Shown piece after piece: positions 36,801-49,245 of a stretch of 64,000 nucleotides of DNA. The stretch spans positions 29,518,934-29,582,933 of the forward strand of contig NC_063151.1 of the NCBI RefSeq assembly GCF_020921035.1. The letters run 5' to 3'. This stretch comes from Rhodamnia argentea (Eukaryota > Streptophyta > Magnoliopsida > Myrtales > Myrtaceae). The first letter of the stretch is position 1, and every line of letters starts with the position of its first letter. Below the pieces are notes generated by a model that did no database searches, was not told the DNA's origin, and saw nothing but the letters and a program-made list of their open reading frames with translations. The translations under genes were made by a program, and so were the position numbers.

Positions 36801-39033
36801 CTCGTTCTTAATAAAGAGAAGCTACCCAGCGGTAGCCGGACATCTGGTGCACTCATGTACAAGATCATGAATATGTGTGGGAATAGCAAGGTTTGTGAGT
36901 TTAAGAGTGAACATAATTACCGTGTGATTGGCCTTATACCAGTCTCCAATAAGAACAGTGTAATCACCAGCCGGATCTGCGAATGGGACAGGAATCAGAG
37001 GTCGGCTAAGGATCCGGATCCCACCGAACCCGCCAGCCGCCTTGTGGAACGCAAGGGATGGGAAGTAGAAGAAGCTTCCTATTTGGTCCTTCACCTGGAG
37101 GATGTATGTGAAGTTTCTCCCGGGTGGTATGGGGCAAGTTGTGCCATACACCCCATCTTCATAGGAGTTCCTCCTCTGTTGGACTCCACTCCTGCACGAG
37201 ACAACTTAAGAGGATATTAACCAATCTGCTTGCCATATCAAATCCATACAAGAACATGAAAGAAAACAGAGTTTTTTGTTTCGAGATGAATGCTGCGACC
37301 ATATGCGACCATTTCGAAGATGACTTTTTTTTGTTTTTGTTTTTGTTTTTGTTTGGTTTTTTTCCCTAATCCCTCTTTTCTTTTCCGGAACATGTAGATG
37401 TCGAAACGCAAGTCTTGGGTCGTAAGTAGCACGGGGAACAAAATAAAAAAATGTGCACGAATCATCAGTATTTTAAGTAGAAAATGGGAAGTAGATGGTG
37501 GAGGTGAGTGCTGCCACTAAGACAAGCGGCTGCCTTTTCTTCTACAGAGCACCGTAATGTAACCTGAGCTTCAAAGCAAGACTCCATGATTGTGTCCCTA
37601 CCGACTGAGATCGTTCTGGAAAGGGTCGTGTGCAGTTGAAGACAGCTAAAAGAGAGCAGAACAGGACCACAGAGTTTTTTATGGGTCGCACCGAGGCAAT
37701 GCGTTAGGAATTCAAAGCACCAAAATGGCAACTCGGGCACCCAATAAGTTATCCTTGCTTTTGCATTAATGGGTCACCTCCCATATCGGGGTAGATGGAA
37801 ATTAGCTGAGGTTTCGATAACGTAGCATGCCTCTATCGAAGAGAATGATAACGAAGCACGTGCACTTGATCTTCGAACCAAGAACACGTAACTTGCTAAA
37901 ACGACGTCACCTAGTAAACTCTAGGAAAAATGAGATGCTAAAACATTCGCAAAAACTCGTTGATGTCCGAACATATCTTCGCACATGGTCATGTGTGAAT
38001 TCTACAGCATTATTCGACCAAGAAATAACATGGGTATCTTCCCGCTGTTTAGTATAATCACTAGCGACATAGGATCACTTGAAAAAAGGAACAACAAAAT
38101 TCAAATGAAGTTACGTAATGATTGCCAAATGAACACATCGTGCCGGATCGAGACTTGGTACAGATGCAGTAGCGAATAAACACTCTTTCCTGCTTTTGTA
38201 CGCCGCCCGTGATCAGGCGAATCGTTTGTGCAGATCGATCGGTGTATTCGAAAAAGGTTACTGAGAAATCGACGTTTGGCCAGATCTACATCAATCCCTT
38301 GCGCAAAGATTCTTTCAGCATAGACTGGCATTGCTTTTGAAGGACTTTGGGAGAAAAAAGCTGATGAATGAGGACGCGGCAAAAGATGTGCAAAAGAACA
38401 AACTGAAGGACGAAGCATCTCAAAAAAAAAAAAAAAAAAAAAAGGACCAAGCATCGCGGATTCCGCGAGGTCACATAATCAAAGCAGCACAGACCGAGCG
38501 CGTTTCCCCCGCAATGCGAGCGAGTAGTGCTCCATACTAACTCGGAACGAACGAGGCTTGAACAAGAGGTATTTTCGAAATGGAGATGAATACAAAGCAC
38601 AGCTCACAGAACAGAGACAGACCAGGAGATGAGGAAAGGCTCGTCCAAGCTGTTGAAGACGTTGATGATGAGGTTGTCGTTGGTAACGGAGTGGATGTCG
38701 GGGCCTGGGAACTGGCCATTGATGAGTATGCCCTGCGACGGCGACAACGAACGACATCAACAAAAACAACAACAACAACGAATCTCATTCTTCTTCACCG
38801 CATTCAGCAAAAGGCCAAAAAAACCAAATCCCAAACCGAGAACCCATCGCTTCGAAACCCGCAGAGCTTCGCGCTCGGAATCTCAAAAGATCGCTCACCT
38901 GCTGGCGAACGCCGAGGGGATATATATCGCCGTACGTCACGTTCCAGTTGAAGAACCTGTACGGATTATCAGCTCCAGCCATGGCAAAGAACAGAGCAAC
39001 CGCTAACGAAGCACAGATCACGCCTCCCGCCAT
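33887..39033 (-). CDS. SKU5-similar (SKS) multicopper-oxidase-like secreted protein
   Basis: Cupredoxin-fold protein of the SKU5/NTP303 group, often labelled L-ascorbate oxidase homolog; members are cell-wall proteins in growth or pollen. Exons in transcript order: 39033-38899, 38732-38623, 37191-36921, 35827-35725, 35552-35207, 34844-34479, 34401-34323 and 34099-33887, giving 540 residues. Residues 1-21 form a signal peptide (hydrophobic VICASLAVALFFAMAGA). Three cupredoxin domains follow (GILINGQFPGP, GGFGGIRILSRP, SWHLDGYSFFVVG, VGMWHLRTEFWARQYL). The copper motif HWHG of true oxidases reads SWSG at 81-84, and the C-terminal His-Cys-His motif is absent, as in other SKS proteins. A redox reaction is therefore not expected. 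The C-terminus is not hydrophobic, so a GPI anchor is unlikely. The exact SKS number is not resolved. Confidence 0.92.
38420..38441. repeat. Poly-A tract in intron 2 of the SKS gene
   Basis: A run of about 22 A residues on the + strand. Such tracts in introns are common and prone to length error. Confidence 0.7.
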
Positions 39034-39053
39034 TGTCAGCGCCGTTTTCTCGC

Positions 39054-39058
<5 letters not shown>

Positions 39059-39090
<32 letters not shown>
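39059..39090. repeat. (GA)n microsatellite in the SKS 5' leader
   Basis: About 15 GA/AG units starting some 25 bp upstream of the ATG, read as (TC)n in the transcript. CT-rich leaders are common in plant genes. A TATA-like CTATATATCTG on the - strand near 39285 may mark the promoter. Confidence 0.75.
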
Positions 39091-39499
39091 ATCTCTCGCT
39101 CTAGTGCGGAGAATGACTACTTCAGGCAGTGTTGCTTTGTGTACTTATTTGGGGTTGGAGAGGGAGTTGCGGGGTTCGGAGTTGGACAGTAAAGTGAAGT
39201 GAATGTGCGCCCACTTGAAATTGTGGAGGGAGGGCGCAAAAAAAAAAAAATTTTTGAAGGGCGACTATTTAAGTGCGGTACAGATATATAGCTGGCCCTG
39301 GCTGACTGATGGAGCCGCGAAAGGATAGTAAAGAGAGTCCGAGAGAGGGAGGGAAACCAGATTTTTGATGAGCTAATCGAAAATTTTAGTTAAAGAGTAT
39401 CGACGTCAGGAGGCATTAGTATAAGGTCTTTTGCTTATACTCTAATTACTTCGATTTTCAGTTCCACTTATCAAAAATATTTATTCGCCCCTCCGAAAT

Positions 39500-39788
39500 T
39501 GATCCAGCGGTCATGGTAATCTCAAGAAAATGTACCAAAAAAGTCATAAATACATTGCATGAGTATAAATTCGATTACAAACCTTTTTAATTTGACCACC
39601 TTAATCACAAAAAAAAAAATAATCCGTATTAGTACAAATTTAGTTCAACATGCTAATTTTTTGCCAAAAATTGTTGATGCATACGTGAACACTGATTTGG
39701 GAATTTTTTTATGATATTTTAATAATTATTTGATTTTTTATAATTTTTTCCATTTTTTTTCAAAATTATCCCTCGTATCTAAGGAGCC
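39500..39788. repeat. Fragment resembling the 25.3-kb element family
   Basis: AATGTACCAAAAAAGTCATAAA and the following AT-rich text resemble the left half of the elements near 25300 and 25835. The right half is not seen. Confidence 0.4.
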
Positions 39789-40193
39789 GCATGATAACAC
39801 TTCTACTTCTGGATTTCTCCGCCATAAGTCAATCTAGTAGGGAAATCCGTTTGATAAAAACCTTGCCGAAGTAGAAATCCGTTTGGTAAAAAAATTGACT
39901 TATGGTAGAATTTTCAACTTCTAGTAAGGTTTTTGACCAACTTTGAGAAGTAAAAAAAAATTTCTTCTCCAAAAAAATTTTACTTCTCTGCTTTAGAATC
40001 ACTTTTTCGACCCACCGACCTCCGCCGCCGTTGGCCGGCGATCGCGTGCGGCCGGCCATTGAATATTTTGTTAATAATGTTTTAAAAGTAGAAATTTTCA
40101 ATCGTTATCAAATGAATTTCTTTTATCGAAAGTTAATTTGGAGCAGTAGAAAAATCAACTTCTACTTTTGAGGAGAAGTAAGTGTTACCATGC
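39789..40193. mobile_element. MITE-like element, about 405 bp
   Basis: The left end GCATGATAACACTTCTACTT mirrors the right end, whose reverse complement reads GCATGGTAACACTTACTTCT. AAGTAGAAATCCGTTTGGT and its mirror recur inside. The centre is GC-rich (near 40015-40060). No coding capacity; the target duplication is unclear. Confidence 0.65.
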
Positions 40194-40242
40194 ATGCTAT
40201 AACAGATGAAGAAAGTTTGAAGTGTGGGTGGTGGGGTGCATG

Positions 40243-40440
40243 TAGACATGACCAAAATGAATCGAGGCACAAAACCGGCTTGGAATCGCCCATTCCGACC
40301 CGATATTTTTTTTTTTTTTAAAAGGGAGGAGGCCCGGGGAAAACTAGCCGTTAGGCTGAGGAACCAGCGGTTCCAAACCGGATCCGGCCCGAAACCGGCG
40401 ATTTCACCTTTTTTATGAATCGGATAGCCGGCCAAGTCTA
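40243..40440. mobile_element. hAT-type MITE, 198 bp, with 8-bp target duplication
   Basis: Ends are TAGACATGACC and the reverse complement of TAGACTTGGCC. Both sides carry GGTGCATG (40235-40242 and 40441-40448), an exact 8-bp duplication typical of hAT elements. The interior is GC-rich with an A/T tract. A second copy lies at 62761-62990. Confidence 0.8.
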
Positions 40441-40594
40441 GGTGCATGCATTGCCCATGTGCTGAATAGGAATTGGTACTGCGGCGCCGGAGAGATCCAC
40501 ATGGGCTGTCTCACGTGGGGAGTTATGAGGTTTGTTGTGCTTGTGGTCGTGTTTTGCCGCGACGTATAGAGTGCATGTGACGTGATCATTTTAG

Positions 40595-41140
40595 TGAAAT
40601 TTGTTCAAAAAGCAATAAACCTATTGCTTTGATTGATTCAATTTCAAACATTTAATTTTTACTAATCAAATTATCGATTTTTTTTATATTTTTTCAATTA
40701 AGTACATCCAACCAATTCAACTGGAATTACTGCAGTGGATGTCGATAGTAGGATAATTGACACCGACATGGATAATTTTTCAAAAGAATTTGATTTTTTT
40801 AATAAATTTTCTTCTTTATTTCTACCAATTCTGATAATGGTCGCTAGCCAACCCTCGTCGGGGATTGGAAACAAAGAAAAGGAAATTAAAAAGGAAGAAA
40901 AAAATAAAAAAAATAAGGAAATTTTTTAAAAAATTATAAAAATTATCAACGTCAACACTAGCAGTGCCAAGTAGAGCAACCGGCGTTCACATTAGCAATT
41001 TCAGAATAAAATTGGCTAGATAGACTTAATTGACAAAATTTAAAAAATTTTAAACCTTAATTAACAAAATTAAAAGGTTTGTGACTAAATTGGCTAAAGT
41101 CCAATTGGTTTAGGACTTTTTGAACAACTTGCCCAATCAT
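40595..41140. mobile_element. Inverted-repeat element of the 25.3-kb type
   Basis: The left part AGCAATAAACCTATTGC and the right part CCAATTGGTTTAGGACTTTTT mirror each other, as do ACCAATTCAACTGG and AAAATTGGCTAGAT inside. Its organisation matches the elements near 25300 and 25835 (ends that spell 'Ttaggactttttgaac', a central G-rich portion). Confidence 0.55.
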
Positions 41141-44100
41141 GTTGGATCATGTAAGATTTTTGTTCGATACATAATTTGATTTATAGTTTGAAATTATTCT
41201 TTTATGAGTATGTTGCTCTTTCTCCACTTTTTTTCCTAGTAGAAATTCGCTTAGTTTTCTTTTTTTATAATTTGGGATACGACCACATAGGCTCGGCTAT
41301 CCATAAACTCGTGAAACATGCTTTGAAGCTCATTAATCGTTTAAGAATGGGCCTTTTCCAACTGTGCATGTTTTTCTTTTTTTTTGTCGAAAGAAAATTT
41401 CCATTCATATATCAGAATATTCGAGAATCATATAGAAGGCTTTCAAGTCTAACAAATCTCAAATAACTGTAGAACAAGGCAAAAACTTAAAAGCACATAA
41501 CAAAGCATAATCTGCAGCAGCAAACTTTCATCTCTTAAGAAGATATCCGCCACGATAAATGTTCGACGGCCTATTACTACATTCAATGATGAGCACACGC
41601 TAAGCTTTCCCACTTCATTTGCAACAGCTTGTGGTACATGTCTAGAATCGATGCCCTCATCATGATTGCCTTGCAAAGACACCAACGTCAATATGTTGAA
41701 AAAATACAAATCAAATGCATGTAAGAAACTCCTAAATCTATATCCGAATCTAGTTTGGGAAAGTAAAACTCCCAAAACTTGACCCAAATCTAAATCGGAA
41801 GATGAGAGCAGCCTAGTCTTAAAGAGATTGTGGAGCCACATAACGAACAACCTCCACATTGGTTGTCGATCGGACAAATAGCCGAATCGGTTTTCACGTT
41901 TCCTCAAGATCAGTTTGATAAATTTATTCACAAATACGAACTCCCAATGCAAATCGGAAGAGAAAAAAGAGACAAACAAGAGAAACATTAAAGACAAAAG
42001 AGGGAGAGAGGAGACGGGGACGCCGGGCGCCCTGGCCCGGGGGAGGGGAGGAGATGATTTTTTGAAGTGTTACAATATATGTTGTCAATGGCTTATGTCA
42101 GCGTGTTTAAAGATTCGGAGGATGATCTAGGCGTCTACACATTCAATTCTTCACACTTATAAGCGCAGTATAGTTTCACATTTGGATTGTTGATCCAAGT
42201 TTTGACTCACGTCTTAAGTGCGCTTCTCCCTTGCAAAAGAAAAGGTCAAGTTTTACATATTAAAAGCAAAAGTCACTCTCAAGACACTAAATTTTGATAT
42301 TGATATTCCTAACATTGTGTTATAGTCAAGTTTCAAATTTTCAGTACTTTTTCTCACCAAGTTTTATCGCAATTTGATCCTACACCATTTGCACAATAGA
42401 AACATAATTTATCCACATGTAAATCTCCTCGTGCTTAATGTCTTCAAAATTTCGTTCGAATGTTCCATATGACAAGCTAGATCCAAAACTTTTGAAATCA
42501 TTTCCCACCAATTTCCTTTCACTTATATACGAGAGCCCCAGTCATTTACGAACCTTAATTTTTTCTTTCGGGGGTTGCATTTAGAACCTTAATTTTTTTT
42601 TGGGTCTAATTTGAACCTTAATTGACTTGGTGAACTTTTGGGGAAGTAAATCATCTTTTATAAACATCATTTGCCGGATTAATCTCACGGCTGGGAATTA
42701 AAATTATCGGGTCCCCGGTCGGTGCGTCGTTAACGTATGCCTTTAAATTACATTGGTCAAAAAACTTCCTGGCCTTCATCTGACAACCCCATCTCCCTAG
42801 CCCCAATAATGAACAACCCTTCGATTCCCTTTTTTTTTTTAACAGAAAATGTCGAGCTTTTTAAACACTGTCTCCGTACAGATAGAAAAATGTCGGCAGC
42901 TGGTTTCAGGATTAAAATCACAGCTGCAACGCAAAACAGCTTTCCCTTTTTTTTTTTTTTTTTTACCCTTTTCTTTTGGACATCTTTCGAACACGTTACT
43001 AGATTTCCCTCGCCCCTGACAAGATTTTGGCTTTGGACCCTTTTTCTAAATTCAAAGTAGAAGCTTACACGTGCCATCAGCAATCATGTACTCATCGCTA
43101 TTAAGTTGATTGGAGAAGGTAACATAGCATTGGGACCGAGTTGCTTTACTGGTTTAACTGGTGAAGTAAAAGTGAAATCGAATCACGACAAGCATCATTC
43201 CAATCCAGCTCACCGGGAAAATACAAGCCACGCAAGAGAATTGAGAAGCTTATCCATCAAAACATTCGAAAAACCCGCCATTATATTTCTCTCGCATGCA
43301 AAATTTAATCTTTGAAAGGAGGGAATTTCGCGGCAGAATTGACATTTCCTTCCAGCAGACAGACTTTCTCGTGGGACAAAGGCACGGAGTCAAACATTAG
43401 TTTTGTTGGAAAATATGATTATTGTTCCAATTTCAAATTCCTTGTGCGATCAACGCATCTCACGGGCCACCACACTACTTTTCCTTGGCTATTAGCTAAG
43501 GGAGGGAGCACCAACCAACCGGACAGTCGCCTCACATGCTGCTGTCACCCATCATTGGACTTGACATCAAAAGTGTCGTCTTCCTCCTGATCCTGATCAT
43601 GATCGCGAGATATCACCACCCATTTTCCCAAAACAAATCATTGCTTCTGTTCTTATTATCTCCCACTTCCCGGGCTTCGGACTTGAGTTTCACATTGCGA
43701 ATTTGCAAATTACGGATCATAGCAGATATTCCAAAGTAGTGCCAACTAATCACCAACTTTCTCCTTCCAGCTTTCGCTAATCGCACTGTAGTTTTGCGAA
43801 AGGCGTTGACAACTATTTTTTTTTTTTAACACACAAGAAAGATATCTCTGAAGACATGGAAAAGGCATTGCAATTTCAAAAGTTCACTCTCTATCAGCAA
43901 TGTAGTTTGTCGTATTCTGCAAAGAGAAAATTGAAAAACAAAAATGGCAAAACGACATCTATGCAAAGAAGGGAAGGCAAGAGCTACCAGGCTTTCATTC
44001 CGAGTCTTCCTCCTACCAATTCAGAGCCCAGAGCCACTGACCAGCAGGACCTCCTAAACTCCATGAAAACCCATGAGGCCAAAGATCACAACCTGATGAT

Positions 44101-44560
44101 TAATTGAACTGGGATTCATACAGTCGCGATGGGAATCTCGAACCCAGAAGAGATATTAACAATGGTTCGCCAAGAAAAAAGGCATCTAAAAGAAATAGGT
44201 AAGTAGTCACTAATGTTTCGACCAAAAAAAAAAAGTAGTCACTAATGATTAGTAGACAGTACAAAGTGAACTAGCTAGATCTCGACATATGACGCGATAG
44301 CTTCCGTACGCAGCGTTATCAGAATATCAGGTGCTGCATGGATTGCTGATGATGTTAGCTTCATTCTCTTCCCAGTCAAAGTGCTACTGTAAACTCTCTA
44401 TAGGCAGAATAACTCGTCAGTAGCAATGAGTGCAGAGATCAGCTCCTCAACCAGTAATGGGTATTAACAATGTTGCAAATGTGAGGTAGCATTGAGCTGA
44501 TATGTGCAGGTAACGAGACTCCAACACATCAGCCACAAGCTGCTACTTGGCAGATCTAGT
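41141..44560. other. Gene-poor intergenic region 3' of CTU1
   Basis: A 182-codon open frame on the - strand (41997-41449) has biased composition and matches nothing I recognise. The stretch 42140-44300 has poly-T tracts near 42829 and 42947, and a short direct repeat of AAGTAGTCACTAATG near 44202-44246. No RNA gene was recognised. Confidence 0.5.
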
Positions 44561-47500
44561 TCAAAAATCCAACGACCCACACTGTTTACTTGCTATGCTC
44601 TTCGTCCCAATACTCTGCTTGAGATCCTTCTTTTGATCCTTATCCAAGACTCGAGTCCGCCCTATTCCTAGTTTTGGCAACCCCCTGTTCAGTCCTTCCA
44701 GCAAAACACAGGCTTTACACCATTTCTGCCCAGATAACTCACAGTAAGTGAAGTATTTTCCAACAAGACCAACAAAATATATTGATGTTAAAAAATTCAA
44801 CTCAGCATAGATAGCTGATAAGAGAAGCTGTGCATTTCATTTGATACATTTTAAAGTCAGACTCGAGGAAGAGAAGTTCAGTTTACCTGGCTCGAAATGT
44901 AACCACATCGTTCACACGTCCCCTGCTCTGGCATTTTCGTCGAAGTAGCTATTCTGAAATTTTCACCTGATTTTATAATGTCGAGTATGGCTCTAGGTCT
45001 GCAATCTTGAAAATCCACTAGTAAGCAAAAAGTGTAAAGCAGATAAAAAAAAAAAAACAGATGCAAAAGAATAAGAAATCACATTAGACTCCAGCATTGT
45101 AAGAAAGAGGTTCACAAGATGACCTTATTCTTTCCAGGTCCTTAATAAACTCACGAGCAAAACCCCGATATGCATTAGGAGAATAGATGCCTGCAATTTC
45201 AGCAAACTAATTCAGCAAAGTCTAAGCAGTGATCATATAAAACAAACACGGTGCAATATGAAAGACTTCTAAGTCGAGCCCAGCATACAAAGTGTACGCT
45301 AAAACTCCAGAAGGTGAAGCCGAAACATTTAGAAAGGAAATATTCTGAAACTTTCCATCCCCATTGAAGTGCATGTTGCATAATGACACCTCACATGTGA
45401 GCACAGAAAAATTTATCAAATGCATCCAGTCTGATGCTGGAAAAAATTGATGTGCATCAGCAAACAAAGGAGTGGACACAATACGGCAGCAATATGTTTC
45501 ATCTAATATGAAGCACCATACCCAAGTAAAGCTCTTGAACTTCATGTGACTAAGTTGCAGATTATATAACCACAACACAAACATGATGAAGTAACAAGTG
45601 AACCCATCCAGGACAAATGGAAGGTCAAAATTCCAGATTTTCTGCAAAAGTGACATCAAGCACAGTGTAGGGAAGTGAAATTGGCAGAGGACACTTACAT
45701 TCAGTCGAGAAATAATCCAGCCTCTTGAAATATGCATACGTGATGAGTAGGTCAAGGATTGCAATCAATGGCACCAATTAAGAGAAAAACAGTTGTGACA
45801 CTCCAGTACACATATCACAATCTCTTTCTCGTATATGTAGTTAAAAGGTCAAATGCAGAAGAATATAACTATCAGGATATATGACGATCTCTTTCTCATA
45901 CGTGTACTTAAAAGGTTTGCACCTAGGAATTGGTCCATCTTCACCAGTTGTAATCGCAGTACACCTGCTCAATCTACAAAATTAAATGAAAAGACAATTA
46001 GTCTTGGATGAAAATAAAAAGCAGAGGTAAAGCTCCAATAAATAACTACTTACCGGGCAATATCACCTCGTAAAATATTCAAAAGAACTGTTTCAGCAAT
46101 ATCATCAGCATTATGTCCAGTAACAAGCTTGTCTACTTTCAGCAGTGAGGCGCCTCGGTCAAGAGCCTAAGCAATTCAGGAGGCATGATTAGATTGGCCC
46201 GAGATTCAGTTGAAGTTTTCTTTTTAATGTTTGAGGGGATATTAGGAAGGGTGGAATGGCACTATATCCCATTTAACATGCTGTTGTCAACAGAATTTTT
46301 GAGTGATTCATATTCCGAGGGCTGCAAAAAAGGATGCTCACATCCCCATTTCCCTAGATAGAGAAGAAGATGGCTTCTGTACCTGGCGGCGGAAGACCCC
46401 ACAAAATGTGCAATTATTCTTTAATCCGATAATCTTTACTATTTCATCCATTGTCCATCCATACAAATCTTTGTATGAAACAATTTTCAGTGGTAGTCCA
46501 TACTGCAGATAACGATAGTGATATTTAATCAGAATAATGAAAAAAGATGACTCTATTTATTGATAAAAGAAGAAAAAAAGAACCAAAATTTCAGGACAAT
46601 CCAGATTACAGTGAAGACCCACCTAAGGAGGAGGCATGACAAAACCAAAGGCGTGAAGCCAAATGAAATATAAGATATGCAAATGCAAAAGCGGTATCAC
46701 CTGGATTTCGTTTCTTTTTACAGTTTCAAGTGAATCGTCCCTGTACCCAGTAATTCCTTCATCAACCGACAAGAGGAAGAGATCCAATCGATAGTCATGT
46801 CTCCTGTTTAACTCTGACAACACATAGGCTAGGACAGTGGAATCTGCACGAAACACACACTAACCAAATAAATGAAAAGAACTGATTTAATTTCTTAAAA
46901 GCAAGACATGTGAGGTGGTGTCACCAATAAAAATAGCTTTCTGCAGTCAGTGACATGCGTAAGCATAAAAACTTCAGGAACTACAGCAGTAACAGCAATA
47001 TTAAAATTCTGGCAGCATTAAGGACTCTTGAGGGTGCAACCTAAGTTATCCCTTGGTGACAAGAATGACTACAAATTCAACAGAGAAACCATATGATTGC
47101 AACACTCCTATCTACACCGTCATAGTGAATAGATAAAAATGGTTTGCAAAACAATAGGGGGCCACAACCCAATTACGAAAGTCTACCTTTACCGCCAGAT
47201 GCACCTATTGCAATTCGCTCCCCAGGATTGAACAGCTGGTTTTCCACGATTACTTGGTGGATCTCCTCCTCGAAAACAGCAAAGAAACACTCCCTACATA
47301 TCTTCACAGCATGTCGGTTCAGTCCCGGAATGAAAGAGAAAAATCAGACCACATTTCCTTTGTGTCTTCAAAACTACGTGTTTGTGGAGGGGTATGCGTG
47401 TGTGTGTAAAAGTGTGACATTGGCAGGCTTTGCAATTGCAACCATTCTTTGATTCATCAACCCAAGAGCAGCACTCTCGTTTACCTTATGATAAGATAAA

Positions 47501-47904
47501 AGATTTAAAACCCGATCAGGGATCATCAAATGAGCTCACAAGAACCAATAAAACAATCAAAGAACTCATTCAAATGGAATCGCACAGATGCATCAGAACG
47601 GCGACCGTGCAGCTTGCAATCAAGCCAAAAAGCCCCCGAAAGCGTTCTTCGCAGTCTCAAAATCTTCCCCTCGTGGCAAGAGTCGCTCAACTTAACTAAA
47701 TGACCCGCGTCGATCGTTTCTCAAACAAAAACAGTGAACAGACACGTACGCATAGGAGTTCCGTGATGGAGATTGGGGACTGAGAGACGAAGCGAGTACC
47801 TGCTCTAGGGTTTTAGGCCTTTTGAGGGCAGCTCTCCTTTCGTTGCAGATGCAGCATAAGCGTCCTCCCCCAACCTTTTGGACTTTGGCGTGGCTTTCCG
47901 CCAT
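44561..47904 (-). CDS. CTU1: Cytoplasmic tRNA 2-thiolation protein 1
   Basis: Catalytic subunit (yeast Ncs6, Arabidopsis ROL5) that, with CTU2, adds sulfur to wobble U34 of Lys, Glu and Gln tRNAs. Exons in transcript order: 47904-47800, 47301-47187, 46843-46701, 46502-46383, 46166-46054, 45973-45881, 45739-45699, 45190-45124, 44998-44887 and 44725-44561, giving 357 residues. It has an N-terminal zinc finger ([14 protein letters not shown]), the ATP pyrophosphatase loop SGGKDS at 70-75, the central [23 protein letters not shown], and C-terminal CERCGY and KWCKAC zinc ligands. Intron 6 is of the U12 AT-AC class; only this splice yields the conserved [16 protein letters not shown]. The other introns are GT-AG. 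A role beside the neighbouring genes is not suggested by the layout. Confidence 0.95.
45740..45880 (-). other. U12-type AT-AC intron (intron 6 of CTU1)
   Basis: The intron opens ATATCCTGAT (U12 AT-AC consensus ATATCCTTT), ends CATCAC, and has TCCTTGAC, a perfect match to the U12 branch site TCCTTRAY, about 10 bp before the end. No AG lies in the last 50 bp, so a U2-type acceptor is excluded. Joining AT to G makes the expected Met of EIVMYAY. Confidence 0.9.
45808..45849 (-). repeat. Decayed copy of the exon 6 end inside the U12 intron
   Basis: CTTTTAACTACATATACGAG followed by AAAGAGATTGTGATATG repeats the end of exon 6 (45914-45872) about 67 bp further on. The copy has lost the U12 donor (ATATGTGT in place of ATATCCTG). 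It lies after an in-frame stop, so it is not translated. Confidence 0.8.
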
Positions 47905-49245
47905 TGAAGCTTGCAGAGAAACAATTGAGAAGAGAAGCTCGCGGCTATCGTCCAACCAGGGTGATTCGTGCCGTCGTTTCGGTTTCTCGCCACGGTGAAA
48001 AACTAACGTTGTTCGTGCTTGAGGAGGGTTGGAGCAACCTTTCCAGTTTAAACATCGGATGATAGTTTCGATTTGTAGCGTTTTTTCAATTTGGTGAATC
48101 ATCACTGGCCTAAAAAACCACATTATTATATCACAATAAAATCGACCATTTTTCTACCATACACCTAAATTTTTCCGTTACACAATTTGGTCTTGAGATT
48201 TAGATGTACCCAACTACCCATAGTCCTTGCAAAATACAAAAAGGACATAAACGGTTTAAGGATAATTCGAATTTGAAAGGTGAAAGATCGATGGAAATTG
48301 AAGAGATCGATGGGCGATTTTTGATAATGATTATGAAATCAATTTTGGAAACTGAGAGATCCATGGACTACTTGACAATTTACTGTAAAGTATGATTTTC
48401 TCCATCTACTATACAGGCATGAATGTTCGCGACAATATTGTGTGATAATTTGTTGGTTTTTTTCTTTTTTGGTCCGATGATAATTTGTTGTTGAAGTTGT
48501 TATTGTTTCGCTTAATTGATAGTCGGCATATGTTTCTCAACGCATTTTGGTGTGACATGCAGATGGGTCAAAGAAGATACGCCTATATGCTTAACCCTAA
48601 TAGTAAGGACATGATAGGTGGAACGGCTTGTTATAGTAGACTCGAATGCTCTTTGGCAGATTAGGAGTTACAAGCAAGGCGCCTTGCTTGAGTTTGTTTC
48701 CGAGAGTTACATGCTTTAACATTGCAAATTAGGAGATGCACGTCTACAACATCCCACTATCTTGCAGTAGTTTCACCGTGATTTGATTCTCCATTCCCCG
48801 AAAAAATGGGTGTTCACTGTAAATCACCATTGCCTGATAATGAACAACTCTTGCACAAGTATCTTCAGTGAAGTGAGACATGTTCGAAACTTACTAAAGT
48901 TCCATACTAAGGATGAAAAGCCGCGTATACAAACTGGAAAGAGAGAGCATTTACCTTGCCTACAAAACTGAAAAGGATTTCATGCACCTAAGTCATTTCT
49001 CATCTAGCAGCAAACTGCAAGTGATTTAACATAAACTACGTATAAAACCTTCCCAGACATAAACTTGCTCGAAATGGGTCAATCCTATTTCTTGCTAAGC
49101 TCAGCTACCGTCTCCGCAAAATCAAGCCATATACAAGAAGACAACCAGAACTCCAATATTTGCTCTCCACACTACATGATTGACAAAAAATTAGACAACC
49201 CATTGCCTAACTGCATTTAGCGAGACATGTAAGTGAACTATGGCA
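47905..49245. other. Intergenic region between CTU1 and the demethylase gene
   Basis: Holds the CTU1 promoter and the 3' flank of the demethylase gene. No further gene was seen. Confidence 0.5.

Noticed and set aside
41449..41997. 182-codon - strand open frame
   Set aside because: No motif recognised, hydrophobic and irregular composition, no start context or gene structure; kept only as a note.
43106..43739. Overlapping + strand frames in the intergenic region
   Set aside because: No family likeness, and frames are broken at ordinary spacing for random sequence.
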